Positions 20,627-32,639 of a DNA stretch of 64,000 nucleotides are shown here, in pieces (position 1 is the stretch's first letter; each line of letters starts with the position of its first letter). The stretch lies in NCBI GenBank assembly GCA_029204045.2, contig CM055071.1, positions 21,779,449-21,843,448 on the forward strand. The letters run 5' to 3'. The notes below the pieces were generated by a model. The model did not search any database, was not told where the DNA came from, and worked only from the letters and a program-made list of their open reading frames with translations. The translations under genes and the position numbers were made by a program. This DNA comes from Tillandsia leiboldiana. Lineage: Eukaryota > Streptophyta > Magnoliopsida > Poales > Bromeliaceae.

Positions 20627-21064
20627 CCTAATCTGTCACGCCCCGGGGTCGAAACTGCGACCCGGGCTCGCCAACAGATCCGCCACCTATGCCAAACCCG
20701 CATAGGCGAAGCGTACTACCTGCAAGAAAAGTGCTACAGCTAAACAGATATCAGAGCTAAAAGATAAAACTGTAGTAAAATTAAAACCAATGATCTGTAC
20801 AACTGGAACTAAAGGTACAAAGTCCATCTCCCATAATGATAATCATACAATAACCTCAAATACAAACTCTGGACTCAACAGGGAGGTAGTCCCGAATAAA
20901 TAAATGATACAACAGTGTACAGACTCTCAGTACAAGTCAGATCTTCACAATACATCAGTCTCTCAAAGAGAAAATAAAAACACTAATCCACCGACTGTAC
21001 TAGAGATCTCCTCTGGAAGGGGTACCGCTACTCTCCAAAGATAGGTAGGGATCTAGCTCGCGAC

Positions 21065-21202
21065 TCCCTCGCCTCGAACAGCAACCGCAGAATCAGCAAC
21101 ACCCGCTAAGACTCTGCAAAACAAAGGAGAGAATCCCTCGCCTCGAACAGCAACCGCAGAATCAGCAACACCCGCTAAGACTCTGCAAAACAAAGGAGAG
21201 AA
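21065..21202. repeat. 69 bp tandem duplication in LTR of E
   Basis: Two adjacent, essentially identical 69 bp units starting TCCCTCGCCTCGAACAGC (21065 and 21134). The perfect match within a decayed LTR points to a recent duplication, or to an assembly duplication. Confidence 0.8.
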
Positions 21203-21803
21203 GGGACAAAAGGGGGGAAACCACCAACGGGTGTGAGAACTACACCAAAAAGGGAGTTCTCAGTGGGTATCGCCACCAGGCCCGATGATCTGCCCACCAA
21301 GTCCTCAAGAGGCAAAAGATGACCAATGCAATAAAACTGAACGAAGATGCTGGAGACCCTCTACAGCTACCATGCCTCTATCTGAAAGCTCAAATGGGGA
21401 AACTCTGATAAAGATATGCAACACTCGCACACGAGGTGCTCAATCGACCCAATCGAGCTGACTGCCCATCGGGTCCAGTCAAACCTGCGCCCACCTACAA
21501 CCACCTCCCGCTGACGGGCAGGAATTACGTAGGGCGTCCAAACGGACTAACTCGCTATCGAGTGGTGGCTCATGCAGGCTATAGTCAAAATCCATGCCCT
21601 TTCTCTCAGAATGGATAGACTCAAGATGCTCAACCTCTCACACAAAGGTCAAAGAACTCGCAACGACCACGGGACCACCGTCAAACCCCGAACGGTTCCC
21701 AACAACACTAGTACTGGTCTAAACACAACTGAAAGTATGCATCAGTGTCTAGAAGCCTGCCTAAATAACCCAATCCGACCACCAGTAGACACTGGTACTG
21801 CCT

Positions 21804-21962
21804 GCTCTGCCTGCCGCAACGGGTATGCCAGCTGATGCATAACACCGAAGCAAAGGAGTCTCAAGGACTCAAAGTCTGTCTGGCTCTGCCTGCCGCAACG
21901 GGTATGCCAGCTGATGCATAACACCGAAGCAAAGGAGTCTCAAGGACTCAAAGTCTGTCTGA
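21804..21962. repeat. 79 bp tandem duplication in LTR of E
   Basis: Two adjacent units of 79 bp, each containing CTGCCGCAACGGGTATGCC and ending AAAGTCTGTCTG. They are nearly identical to each other. Confidence 0.8.
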
Positions 21963-23806
21963 CGCACACTCCGGAGTGGTACTCGAGGGGAGCGACCCAC
22001 ACGAGTAAAGTAAGTAGCCGAAAGTAATATGATGTAGCAGGACTGGATCATGACTCTGATCAAAGTGGGAAAGCTCAACCACTAGAGAAAGCCTCGGTCC
22101 TCAATCAGATGCAAAAGTACTCAAAGAGTGGGAAACTCTGTCCACAAGAGAAATCTGAAATCCAATCTGATGCATAAATAAATATCCGGTCAACCGCCCA
22201 AAATCCGTGGTTGCCGCAATACCCTGCCGTCTATAGTCAAGTCCTAAACCGACCTCCTTCAACCGCCCCAAGTCCGCGGTCACCGCAAAACCCTGCCAAG
22301 TCTCAATCCAGCACAACCCATCCCTGACACCAATGTCCTGGCTACACTACCCCAGACCCCTGCTCGCATCAGAGCAACACAGACCGCCTGACTAGCAAAG
22401 AAGGAGAAAAGGATAACATGGTTTCTCCTAAGTCAAATTCCGGTATGTAGTGTAGCAGAAAAAGATGGCCTAGTTATATGTCCATACAAGCATGCATTTG
22501 TCCTCAAAGAAGAATAAAGAAAAAATAAACCTCATGCCAACTTATCAATGACCATACCTGTCCATAATTCCCGATCTATAATCGCTCCTCAGAGTAGAAC
22601 CTGCACATAACTACAAAATCCTATCCCATTGCATAAACCAGCCTCATAAAAGGGTATGTGCTAACATGGCGTGATAATTAATCATATAGAGTAACCTTGC
22701 CTTAGGTAAGCTTCCGCTAACCATCAACATAAACGTCTGATTAATACCATTGTCATAATATGAATAATTAACTTGCAATTCCCATAAATCAACATTGTTA
22801 AGCTTACCAATCAATCCCAGGTATTGTACCCTACACCTGCATGCAATTCTAACATATAGAGTTAGAGAACCGTCCACCGGTTCTCGGAACAAAGCACCCA
22901 CCTGAAACGCATTCCGCAGGCAAAGCCGAAGTCGGTGAAGTACGCAGCCACACGAAATCCAAAATCTGCCGGATCCGCTCCCTCGGTAAACAGTCGCACA
23001 AACCACTGTTCCAACAAACAACATCGAAGCCGAGAATCAATTACACCACATTCAAAACTCTCAAAACAGCACCCGCTGTTTTCCACCAACCAGCAGAGAG
23101 AAGAAGCCTGTTCACCTGTATACAGACCTCCAAAAATTCCCAAAAAATTACGGTTGCGATCCTCGCGACGAGTAGCCCCAAATCGACTCTTTAAACGCCC
23201 CGTTCTGATACCTGTAGGCCAAGAAACAATTCAGACAACATTGGAAGCCATTCCCTCAAGAACACAGTTCTGCTGAAAACAGAGCAGCAAAGAAGCTTAA
23301 TTCTCACCCTCGAAATGACCCCATAAAAATCCAATAAAAATACGGGCGCGTTCCTCTCGAAGAGTAGATATCAATCGAGTCTTTAAACGTCTCGTTCCGA
23401 TGCACGAGCGCAGAGATAAAAATCCGACAAGCCTCCGCTGTCCAAGAATCCACCAGCAAAACAGTGGCTCAGAGATGCCTCGGGAACTGTGCCAAAAACT
23501 CGAAATGCGGAGAAGTAATCAACACAAAAAACGAAGCCTTACCTCTCGTGAACTCTCTGCCGCAAAAATGATCGAAAAAGATGGTCTGAGTAAGCCAAGG
23601 GAGCCTGCGCACCGAAACACGACGAAGGGGATCACCGGTGATGGAAAGTTGCACTGCGCCGAAAAGCCGCAAACCTCGAAGTGCGTGACACGAAAAATTC
23701 CCAAACTTCCTCAGAAGATAGAGCACAAGATGATGAAGAACTTTGCTTCAGGGCTCAGGAGAAGAAGACCTCAGGAAAAGCTCCAAATAGCAGGCCAAAG
23801 GGGGCT

Positions 23807-24178
23807 ATTTATAGTCTCCAGAAAACAAATCCAAAAATGACATCTGTGTCCTCTTTTTCGGGCGCCTTAATGATTCGGGCTGCTACAGTAATGGGCCCGG
23901 CCCATTACTGTGCAGGCCCGAAACCGCCACGGCTCGCCACGTGGCCCGCTTCACTGCTCACCCGCGCCCGCAGCGCCCGGTGCATGTGCGCCCGCCAATG
24001 GCGGCGCGCCACGTGGCACCGCCATTCCCGCACCGCGCACGACGTGCCTTCCCCCCCCCCCCCCCCCCCCGCGCGTACGGCCACCTGCCCCGCCGTACGG
24101 CCACCTGCCCCGGTCACCTACTCCGCTCCTTCCGTGGACCGCGCGCACAACACCGGCCCTGTAATAAACTGCCACGTG
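23807..24178 (-). promoter_or_regulatory. LTR promoter of E: TATA box and three G-boxes
   Basis: Minus-strand TATAAATA at 23807-23814. Upstream of it (higher coordinates) CACGTG occurs at 23938, 24010 and 24173, each in a CCACGTGG or CCACGTGT context. The same layout is found in C and D. Confidence 0.55.
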
Positions 24179-24718
24179 TCCTCCCCTGGTGCACGCCTCG
24201 CCCGTAGACCGCGCGCCTGCCCGCGGGCCCGCGTGCCTGCCCGCGCGCCCGTGCGCCTGCCCGCGGCAACGCGCCACCTGCCCGAGCCTGCGCCGCCGCC
24301 TTCCGCCGCTGCCCGCCGCCGCCGGCGATCGCCGGAGACACTGTTCCGGCCAGTGAACAGTAAAATACTGTAGCAAACTCCGAAAAATGCATGTAAATAG
24401 TCCATTTTGACCGTTTTCGCGCGCTGAGTCCAAATCCGGTGTCCGATTTGCCAAATTCCATTCCTAAAAATTACCGAAGGCATCCGGAAAGGTGTTTCTT
24501 GGTCCAAACTTCGCGCTGAGTCCAATTTTAATATCCGCTTCGCGCGAAATTACTTCTACACATCCAACGGGGTCCTCCGATCACCTATATGATCCATTTA
24601 CACCCGAAGTCCAACACTTGTGTCCAAATTAGTGCAGAAACACCGTCGACATGCCACATAGGCCTCCAGAAGCTGCTGGTCACACTGTAGAAGCCCTGCA
24701 GAGATCCGGGTCACCACA

Positions 24719-27343
24719 GTTACAATTGCAGCAAGCCCCTCGAGCTTATCCAGAATGTGTTTACACTAATTAACACTGTTTTGGCTCGTTCTCTTAAACG
24801 GAGAATCATTTTTACGAGCCGTCACCTCCAGTAGGTGACATTTGACTTGCTGAACGCCGTGCTCACCCATTTGTGGCAGCACAATGCCCGAGGAAAACTT
24901 CGGGCCATGAATCACTTCTCTAACCTAGCCGAAACGCATTTTTGTTTCTTCGGCTCATCAAAACCCAAAATAAACGCAAGCATCGCGTTCAGTGACCCCA
25001 AATTAGCCAGGAATACACTATCGCGGCTTCGAAAACAACCTAGAACCTAGTTTTGTTCCAACATTACCTTTAAAGGTTGATTTAACTACATCTTTTAATC
25101 CAAACTTCAAACCTGAAAACTTTATATATCAAAGTTGATCTAAACCATGCTAGGACCACAGTGCTCACCCTGGTTGGAACCCAGGTGTGCTGGTTCAAAC
25201 AGAACCAAAGCCAAGTTTCATATAAGGTTCACATTGCTCCAAACTTTATTTCACACAGATCAACTTTGATCTGAAGTGAGCATTAAGCTCAGGGAAACAT
25301 TTGGAACAACTTTCATATTTACATTGAAGTCAAATTCTGAAGTTTTCTTCATTGTGGCATTAAATCAAACAATTGGTGTGCACATTTCAGTAAACACAAA
25401 CATAGCCTAAGTTTCAGCTTGTTCTCAGCCCACACAGCATCTGGAGCAGAGATTTTTGAACCAAAATGTTCCTCTAAGGTTTCTAAACAATTCCCCCCCA
25501 TCTGGAGCAGACCAAATACCCACAATCAGTTGGGCTCGAGGAAGAAGACAATGGTTTAAGCCTTGAAAATCGTGATGCTTCAACCAGAAGCTCTGGGATC
25601 AAACCAAAAGCACTAATAGATGCTAAATGTCTCCCAGAAGCTTTCCATACCCATGGCTGGCAACGGGGTGCGGCGGCGGCGGCGGGAAGCAAAGCTCCAT
25701 TTTGGAGCTCAAGCTCGTTAATGGCGGATTTTTACAGAAGCTATAAGAAGCCTTCCAACTTATATGGAAGCTTCCTCTAGTCCATACAAAGCTTCCCGAC
25801 ACTTACTCCCCGGCCGGAGATGGCCGGAACGCCGGCGGCCAAGTTTCTTCCATTCTCGGGTTCATCCATGGCCGACCCTTATTCGGGCTGCATGGGAACC
25901 ATGCAAAAGCATGGTTGGGATCCTCTTGGTCCCAGCAAGTGATCTGGTTAGGTGGCCGGCGTCGGGAAAGCCCGCCGGCGCCGGAGTTGGAAGTTCGGCC
26001 ATTATACAAATAAACCCAAAACTAGGGCATCAAATATCTCCCGAAATACTAAGCCATATTTATTCAAATTTTGCAGAATTATTAGGCATGTCCTATAGTC
26101 CTTACATACCAATTTTCAGCTTAGTTGGTTCATTATATACATAGTTATATCAAAGTGAAGCATTATTAGGTGTTCAGCCATAATTGGCTCCCGCCGGCCA
26201 TGCGCTTTGCATGGGGAGCTCAGGTCTTGCAGGGAGCTTAATAACAAATAATAAATCCTACTGCTGGGGGTCCCGGGTCCAAAAAACCTTTGGTTTGGGG
26301 ATCCTTACCTTGGCCGAGTTGGAAGAAGATGGGATGAAGCCGGAGTTTACTCCTCTTGCACGCGCGGCCACTGCAAGCTCCAGCAAGGTCCTCTGGCACA
26401 GAGGAACTCCTCTCAGCACTCCAACCCAATCTTGAAGCAATTTGGTTCCAACCTTCCTTTCTCTCCTCCTCCCTCGGTTTGGTCCCAATGGCTTAATGTT
26501 CCACGGCCACCAACACTTCGGGGACAAGGTCTGGGAGATGCAGAGGAGTTGATGCTTTGAATCCTCCCCACAGACCCCTCGAGCTCTGGCCCAAGGTAGA
26601 CCAAGAGGCATACACAATAAATGCAAGATTCTTTGCACAAAACCCTCAAACCCGGTTCACACACAACCCCCAGCCACCAAGCTTTGCACAGCAACATTTC
26701 GTGGGCTTTACAAGTTGGCAGAAGCCCAACAACAATGTTCCAAGAGCTTCGGCCCAAGAAACTTGAAGAAAAAGCGATAATTCGGCGCTTTTCACGCAAT
26801 ACGAGAAAATCCGCTCGACGAAATGCGAAATGGACTTCGCCACGACGCCCGGCTCGTCGAGACCTTCAAGATAGGCTATTCATTTGCTTGATTTTGTGCG
26901 CAAATGAATTCTCGGGCCATTTAGTTCTGTTAGTCACAATCCGACGCACGCACTTTGATGCACCCGGCTCGCCAAACACGAAATCCGTCAGTGCCATTGC
27001 GCTCAGAACGTCGAAATTAGCTAGGTTTGACTACTCATACCCCTATGTCAGGATTCCAGACAGTGAAATGGCCGTTAGTGATCAAAGGGCCATTTAAAAT
27101 AAGAGTTACTATTCATTTTTAAGTCGTGGGCCCCGCATCTTCTTTACTGATTTCTGGACAATCCGACCGTCAGATCGAAAACATATGAATATGAAACTTC
27201 TATGTTTCGACTAGACGATCGCAATGGTGATCTCGGATTTTCCAGATCAGATCCCGATCAAAAGTTGATATTTTTGGGGTCCTATTTACTTATTTTCTGC
27301 TATTTAAAATTTCAGAAATTTATTTAAATCTTTTTAAAATTCA
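24719..27343 (-). repeat. Partial gypsy LTR H, broken by insertion of E
   Basis: The last 0.6 kb (26780-27343) resembles the outer part of the LTR of K: CGCCACGACG then CCGGCTCG then CGAGACC, later ATCCGACCGTCAGATCGAAA, and an end in TTTTAAAATTCA. Its right end joins copia sequence just after the pol end of F, so H was inserted into F and E later into H. The remainder of H would lie left of E. No coding sequence or conserved ORF is visible; 24720-26770 is assigned by continuity only. Confidence 0.55.
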
Positions 27344-27359
27344 CGATGTGGTTCATGAT

Positions 27360-29185
27360 ATTATAGGCTTTAACCCTATCCCCCTCGATGTATTCCAGAT
27401 CTTTTCTCTTCCCAAGGCCTTGGTTAATGGATCTGCTAGATTATCAGTAGATTTTATATAATCTACATTGATAATACCATTGTTCATATATGATCTCACA
27501 GTACTGTGTTTTCTTCTCACGGATCTGGATTTACCGTTATAATAACGATTTCATACTCTACCAATAACAGCGGTGCTATCACAGTGTATCAACACAGATG
27601 GAACTGGTTTCTCCAGAAATGGAATCTCAGACAATAAGTCTCTCAACCAACTAGCTTCCTCGCTAGCTGAAGCTAAAGCAATAAGCTCGGCTTCCATGGT
27701 CGAATTAGCAATGATAGTTTGCTTTTTAGATTTCCAACATATAGCACCACCTGCTAAAGTAAAAATATAACCAGTGGTAGAGAGAGAATCACCTGATAAG
27801 GTATTCAAATTAGCATCACTATAACCCTCAATTACAGCAGGATACTTCCCATAAAACAAGCCATAAGTTTTGGTACCAATGAGATATCTCATCACACGTT
27901 CCATGGCATGCCAATGCTCTGTACCCGGCTTGCTTGTAAATCTACTAAGTATTCCTACTGCATATGCAATATCAGGTCTAGTGCAATCAGTCGCAAACCG
28001 CAAGCTTCCAATCATACTAGCATATTCCTTTTGATTTATAATTTCATTTTCACTTTTAACGAAAAATAAGTGAACACTTGAATCAAAAGGTGTAGTCACA
28101 TGCTTGCAATTAAGAAAGTTGTACTTTCTTAAAATTTTCTCAACATAATGCGACTGATCAAGAAAAATATCATCTGGTGTTTTGGTAATTTTCATACCCA
28201 AAATGAAGTTAGCCTCACCAAGATCTTTCATTTCAAAATAATGACTTAGCATAATTTTTGTCTCATTAATAACATTTAAGTTAGAGCCAAAAACTAGCAA
28301 ATCATCCACATAAAGGCTAACAACTACATGCAACTTTTCAAAAGTTTTGTAGTAGATGCACTTATCACACTCGTTTGATTTAAAGCCATTCTCAATCATG
28401 CAAGAATCAAATTTTTCATGCCACTGTCTGGGTACCTGCTTTAAGCCATAAAGGGATTTATTTAGCTTGCACACTTTATTTTCTTGTCCAAGCTCTATGA
28501 ACCCCTCAGGTTGGTCCATATAAATTTTCTCATCTAGGTCACCATTCAGAAAGGCGGTTTTTACATCCATCTGATGAATATGTAAATCACATATTGCTGC
28601 AATAGCAATGAGAACTCTGATGGACGTCACTCTAGTAACCGGAGAAAAGGTATCAAAGAAGTCTAGATCTTCTTTTTGTTTATAACCTTTTGTGACAAGT
28701 CTCGCTTTATACTTGTCTACACTCCCATCCGGTTTCAATTTCTTTCTGAGGAACCATTTACAACCAATTGTTGTACAGCTTGGAGGTAAATCCACTAATT
28801 TCCAAGTTTTATTAGAAATTAGAGATTCCATCTCATCAGTTACAGCCACTTTCCAAAAAATAGCGTCATTTGAAGATAAAACTTCTTGTGAAGAAAATAA
28901 GTTTTCTTCAATATTAAGAATAACATAATCAGGGCCAAAATCTTTTTCTATTCTATTTCTTTTACTCTTTCTAGGTTCAAAAACATATTGTTCTTGGTTT
29001 TGCGAAAGAGAGTTTGAAGAGTTTGGTTTGTTCGAAACACTTTTAAATTCTTGGCCCCCACTATTTTTCGATTTTAAAGGAAACTTATCTTCATGAAAAA
29101 TAGCATCTCCTGATTCAAAAATCATATTGTTTTCAATGTCTAAAAATCTATAGGCTGAACTTTTCAAGGCATATCCAAGAAATAT
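27360..29185 (-). pseudogene. pol: Copia F pol: reverse transcriptase and RNase H
   Basis: A 538-codon minus-strand frame (29167-27551). After a linker with RKSKRNR come the RT motifs WKLVDLPP, KARLVTKGYKQ, DVKTAFLNGDLDEKIYM and the catalytic SLYVDDLLVFGS (about residue 292). RNase H has EGYSDAN and STMEAELIALASA. Just after HCDSTAVIGRV a TGA stops the frame at 27551-27553. The same frame continues leftward with NLADPLTKALGREK and the pol end near 27376. The TGA makes this a truncated RNase H. At the other end the frame is cut by the Cassandra insertion at 29186. Confidence 0.88.
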
Positions 29186-29362
29186 TGTAACACCCCCGGA
29201 ATTTGGATTAGTCCTCTATATAAATGATATAATAGGACTAAATCTCTAACCCGGCTATAGCATTTTGGATGGTAGCAAAATCCAAGAGGAACATGAGAGT
29301 TAAGCGTGCTAGAGTTAGAGTAGTTCTAGGATCGGTGACCCCCTGGGAAGTGGGGCGTCACA
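29186..29362 (+). repeat. 5' LTR of Cassandra, with mutated 5S box C
   Basis: 177 bp. Box-A-like GTTAAGCGTGCT lies at about 29299-29310, box-C-like at about 29329-29350. Here box C reads GGATCGGTGACC, with C instead of the G of the canonical GGATGGGTGACC. About two differences in 177 bp separate it from the 3' LTR. Confidence 0.9.
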
Positions 29363-29364
29363 GT

Positions 29365-29377
29365 TGGTATCGGAGCC
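29365..29377 (+). promoter_or_regulatory. Primer binding site of Cassandra
   Basis: TGGTATCGGAGCC, one base different from the initiator-methionine primer site, two bases after the 5' LTR. Confidence 0.85.
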
Positions 29378-29570
29378 ATTCACCAGCCGGAAATGTGAGA
29401 TGAGTCTCGGCTGAGCCAGGGTTATATAGCGGGTAGAGCGTGGCTCCTCGGCTAATGACCATTGTGAGTGGAGTGCAGCTCCTCACAAGGTCGGCTAAGG
29501 CTAGCGAGACGAGTCTCACATCGCCTGGTGCTTGTGAGTGTGCTTGAGCCTGACGTGGACGTCAGGGCTT

Positions 29571-29584
29571 AAAGGGGGGAAGAA
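29571..29584 (+). promoter_or_regulatory. Polypurine tract of Cassandra
   Basis: AAAGGGGGGAAGAA immediately before the 3' LTR. Confidence 0.9.
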
Positions 29585-29761
29585 TGTAACACCCCCGGAA
29601 TTTGGATTAGTCCTCTATATAAATGATATAATAGGACTAAATCTCTAACCCGGCTATAGCATTTTGGATGGTAGCAAAATCCAAGAGGAACATGAGAGTT
29701 AAGCGTGCTAGAGCTAGAGTAGTTCTAGGATGGGTGACCCCCTGGGAAGTGGGGCGTCACA
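29585..29761 (+). repeat. 3' LTR of Cassandra, intact 5S-like box C
   Basis: 177 bp with GTTAAGCGTGCT at about 29698-29709 and the canonical GGATGGGTGACC at about 29728-29739, followed by CTGGGAAGT. Confidence 0.92.
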
Positions 29762-30872
29762 AATATACAAGTGGCAGCTCTAACATCCAATTTGGATCTT
29801 TTAGGGTCTGAAGCCTCACATAAGCTAGACAGCCCCACACTTTAAGGTATCCCAAATTTGGCTTATACCCTTTCCACAACTCAAAAGGTGTCATTTTAGA
29901 CTTCTTATGTGGCACGCGATTCAAGACATAACTTGCAGTTAAAATAGCTTCACCCCAAAGATTTAAGGGTATACCAGTGTCAACTATCATAGCATTTGTT
30001 AGCTCAATAAGAGTTCTATTTTTTCTCTCAGCCACTCCATTAGAAGCAGACGAATATGGAGCTGTAGTCTCATGGATAATTCCTAAAGACTGAACAAAAG
30101 AATTGAATCTCATAGATTCATACTCACGACCTCGATCACTTCTAATTCTTTTAATCTTTTTACTGAATTGATTTTCTACTTCATGGAGGAAATTTTTAAA
30201 TCTGTCAAAACCATCACTTTTGTTTTTTAGTAAATATACATAAGTATATTTAGAAAAATCATCTATAAAAGTAATAAAATATCTATTTCATCCACGAGTT
30301 AGAGTACCTTCAAATTCACAAATATCACTGTGAATTAACTCAAGTAATTCGGTACTTCGATCAACACTCTTATGAGATCGTTTAGTGATTTTTGACTTAC
30401 TACATGTTTCACATTTGTCAAAATCACTACTCAGTCTGGGAATTAATCCTAAACTACTCATCAAGTTAACATATCTGCTATTAATATGACACAAACGAGC
30501 ATGCCAAAAATTCACAGAAGAAAGGATATAAGCAGAAGTAGATGATACTTTATTCTTAATGTTTAATTTAAACATTCCATCGCATGCATAACCTTTACCC
30601 ACAAATTTTCCATTCTTGGAAATAACATACTGATCAGACTCAAAGGTCTGTTTAAAGCCAGCTTTATTAAGAAGAAAACTTGACATCAAGTTCTTCCTAA
30701 TCAAAGGTGTATACAACACATCTTTTAAGATGAGCACATTTCCAGAAGAAAATTTTAACTCGACCTCACCACTCCCTAAAACTTCAGAAGTATGTGAATC
30801 ACCAAGCATGATACTTCTTGATTGTTCAAAGGGAGTATAAACTTTAAACCAAGTCTTATCATGACAGACATG
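29762..30872 (-). pseudogene. pol: Copia F pol: protease remainder, pre-integrase and integrase
   Basis: Read leftward from 30872, the frame begins right after the protease active site with CHDKTWF, then GDSHTSEVLGSGEVELKF and LKDVLYTPLIRKNL. The pre-integrase part has NFWHARLCHIN, and the zinc site CETCSKSKITKRSH. A TGA after TRG (30288-30290) interrupts, then FITFIDDFSKYTYVY and RSDRGREYES follow in frame. The integrase core continues in 30113-29762 with YSSASNGVAERKNRTL and MTPFELWKGYKPNLGYLKVWGC. The frame then runs into the Cassandra insertion. The start methionine of the 248-codon open frame lies inside element G and is meaningless. Confidence 0.85.
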
Positions 30873-31129
30873 TGTCTGCGATCTCGAATGACTCATCTCG
30901 CGCGGTTTACCTTTTTTTTTTTTCGGGATTTCCGTGGGATGGTATTCATGATTCAGATGAGTATTTATATGTGTGGATAGGTATATGTGGGTATCAGGTA
31001 TTGCGGATCCATGACTTCCAATAGACGCAAGCATCTATTGTTAATTATCCCCATGAGATTGGGGCACCTTCGATTAAGAGACCTTTATGAGGTGGATAGA
31101 ATAAATCGTATCCTAATGATTGACCAAAT

Positions 31130-31670
31130 CCTAAGTATATGTGTTAGGATTTAGCTGGGTTTGCAATTGATTAGATCCCGAGTATATGTGTTGAGTACTA
31201 GTCGATATTAAACTCAATTATATGTGTTAGAGTTTAATTGGGTTCAATTGGCTCTAAGTATATGTATTAGAGTCCAATTATATTTGATTTCGCATTTGGC
31301 GTATGTTCCCAAGTGGAGACATGACCAAACCCCAAGGATATGTATTGAGGTGGGTCGGATTTGATGCTACTCGAAAGTAGGAGGTGGCTAAGTCCTATAT
31401 GTATTAGGATTGGCCGAGTTTGATATGTTTTTTTTTACTTTAGTTATATGTGCTAGAGTAAAAGGTTGACTAATCCTAAGTATATGTATTAGGATTAGTT
31501 GAGTTGATTTGGTTTCTACCCTAGATATATGTGTATTAGGGTTAGTTGGGTTGGTTTGGATGAACTCTAAGTATATGTGTTAGAGCTCGATTGAATTGGA
31601 TTTGGCTAAATTCTAAGGATATGATTTAGAATCTAGTCGGTTTGGATATAATTTTGCCTTAATTATATAT
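31130..31670. repeat. Tandem block in G: CTAAGTATATGTGTTAG units
   Basis: Imperfect units of roughly 60 bp, each carrying a variant of CTAAGTATATGTGTTAG followed by a GATT/GGTT-rich stretch. Confidence 0.65.
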
Positions 31671-31689
31671 GTTAAGGCGATGAGATTGA

Positions 31690-31830
31690 ATGGGTTTTGT
31701 GTTTTATTTATGGATTGGATTGGGCTTTGGGTTTTATTTGTGGATCGAATGTGTTTTGGGTTTTATTTGTGGATCAAATGGGTTTTGGGTTTTATTTGTG
31801 GATCGAATAGGTTTTGGGTTTTTTTATTTG
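31690..31830. repeat. Tandem block in G: about 29 bp units
   Basis: Four to five units of the type TTTTGGGTTTTATTTGTGGA plus TCGAATG. Two overlapping plus-strand frames here encode Phe/Trp/Gly-rich repeats; they are products of the tandem repeat and not genes. Confidence 0.7.
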
Positions 31831-32080
31831 TGGACTCGGCTTTGGGACCCGTATGTGGTTGGAATGGGTTATCAGTTTTATTTGTGGGTGGACTGGATTT
31901 GGGGCAGTATGTGGACTGAGCCTATGTCACATGTGGATTGGATTCAGTGCCCATATATGGACTGGGCGCGTTATTTGTTAGGTCTCTTGGACTTAGGCTC
32001 CAAGTTGATTAGACCACATTTGAATCTTGCTTGAAATCGACTCTGAATTCAAATAAATTTCTGTTTGTTTCGATATCCCC

Positions 32081-32590
32081 TTTTATTTTATTTTATTTGG
32101 GATCCGAAGAAAATCCAGTAATCTTACCTTGGGGTTAGAAGAAAATCCCTTATTTTATCTTGGGGTTCGAAGAAATACCGTTATTTTATTTTGATGTGGG
32201 GTCCGAATAAATTCCTTTTTTTTTTTTGAAATTATTTGGGATCCGAAGGAAATTCACTAATCTTATCTTGGGGTTCAATCCCTTTTATCTTGTAATTTGA
32301 TTTGGGATCCGAAGCAATCTACTAATCTTATCTTGGGGTTCAATCCCTTTTATCCTATATTTGATTTGGGATCCGAAGGAAATCCACTAATCTTATCTTG
32401 GGGTTCAATCCCTTTTATCTTATATTTGATTTGGGATCCGAATGAAATCCACTAATCTTATCTTGGGGTTCAATCCCTTTTATCTTGTAATTTGATTTGG
32501 GATCCGAGGGAAATCCACTTGACTTATTTTGAGGTTCAATCCCTTTTATCTTGTAATTTGATTTGGGATCCGAAGCGATTCCTTTTTGGC
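32081..32590. repeat. Tandem block in G: about 65 bp units
   Basis: Units starting TTTGGGATCCGAAG at 32301, 32365, 32430, 32495 and 32562, with two looser ones upstream. Each also has GGGGTTCAATCCCTTTTATC. Confidence 0.85.
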
Positions 32591-32639
32591 TTAACCTAAG
32601 TTCGGATGTCCGAAGAAATCATCCAAACCAGTTTTTTTT

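Larger units (their letters stand above)
17416..24718 (-). mobile_element. Decayed Ty3/gypsy (Del/Tekay-type) element E, interrupted by A
   Basis: A minus-strand element of the same family as C and D. Its 5' LTR is 20634-24718, its primer site 20615-20626, its leader hairpin 20432-20455, and gag and pol remnants run leftward to 17416, where Sirevirus A was inserted near the end of integrase. The rest of E lies beyond A and the gap. E has many frameshifts and stops and has lost about 1.8 kb of coding sequence relative to D. It is one of the older members in this window. Confidence 0.8.
20634..24718 (-). repeat. 5' LTR of element E (about 4.1 kb)
   Basis: In window orientation it begins TGTCACGCCCCGGG and ends CACCACA. 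The minus-strand reading starts TGTGGTGACCCGG. The GC-rich part with GGCGATCGCCGGAGACACTG (near 24330) and the ACGTGG-containing promoter segment align with the LTR of D. The outer end is less certain than the inner one because it is diverged. It is longer than the D LTR, partly through two local tandem duplications. Confidence 0.7.
29186..29761 (+). mobile_element. Cassandra TRIM with 5S rRNA-like promoter in its LTRs
   Basis: A complete 576 bp element: two 177 bp LTRs (29186-29362 and 29585-29761) that start TGTAACACCCCCGG and end GGGGCGTCACA, a primer site, a 222 bp non-coding interior, a polypurine tract, and target duplication AATAT at 29181-29185 and 29762-29766. The LTRs contain a 5S rRNA-like internal promoter (GTTAAGCGTGCT then GGATGGGTGACC then CTGGGAAGT), which defines the Cassandra family. 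It is inserted in copia F pol on the opposite strand. It encodes nothing and would need enzymes in trans. Confidence 0.95.

Noticed and set aside
23681..24525. Long overlapping Arg/Pro/Gly/Ala-rich frames on both strands
   Set aside because: Very high GC content removes stop codons in all frames. The frames lie in the U3 of an LTR, lack domains and are not conserved in frame in the LTRs of C and D.
26258..26843. Minus-strand frames of 126-128 codons, and plus-strand frames over 26557-27097
   Set aside because: In the gypsy LTR H, without domain or codon signal; no support for a captured gene.
29186..29761. 5S rRNA gene fragments
   Set aside because: Only the internal promoter part of 5S is present, inside the LTRs of a TRIM; not a rRNA gene.
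31680..32034. Two open frames rich in Phe, Trp and Gly
   Set aside because: Direct translation of a 29 bp tandem repeat in element G.
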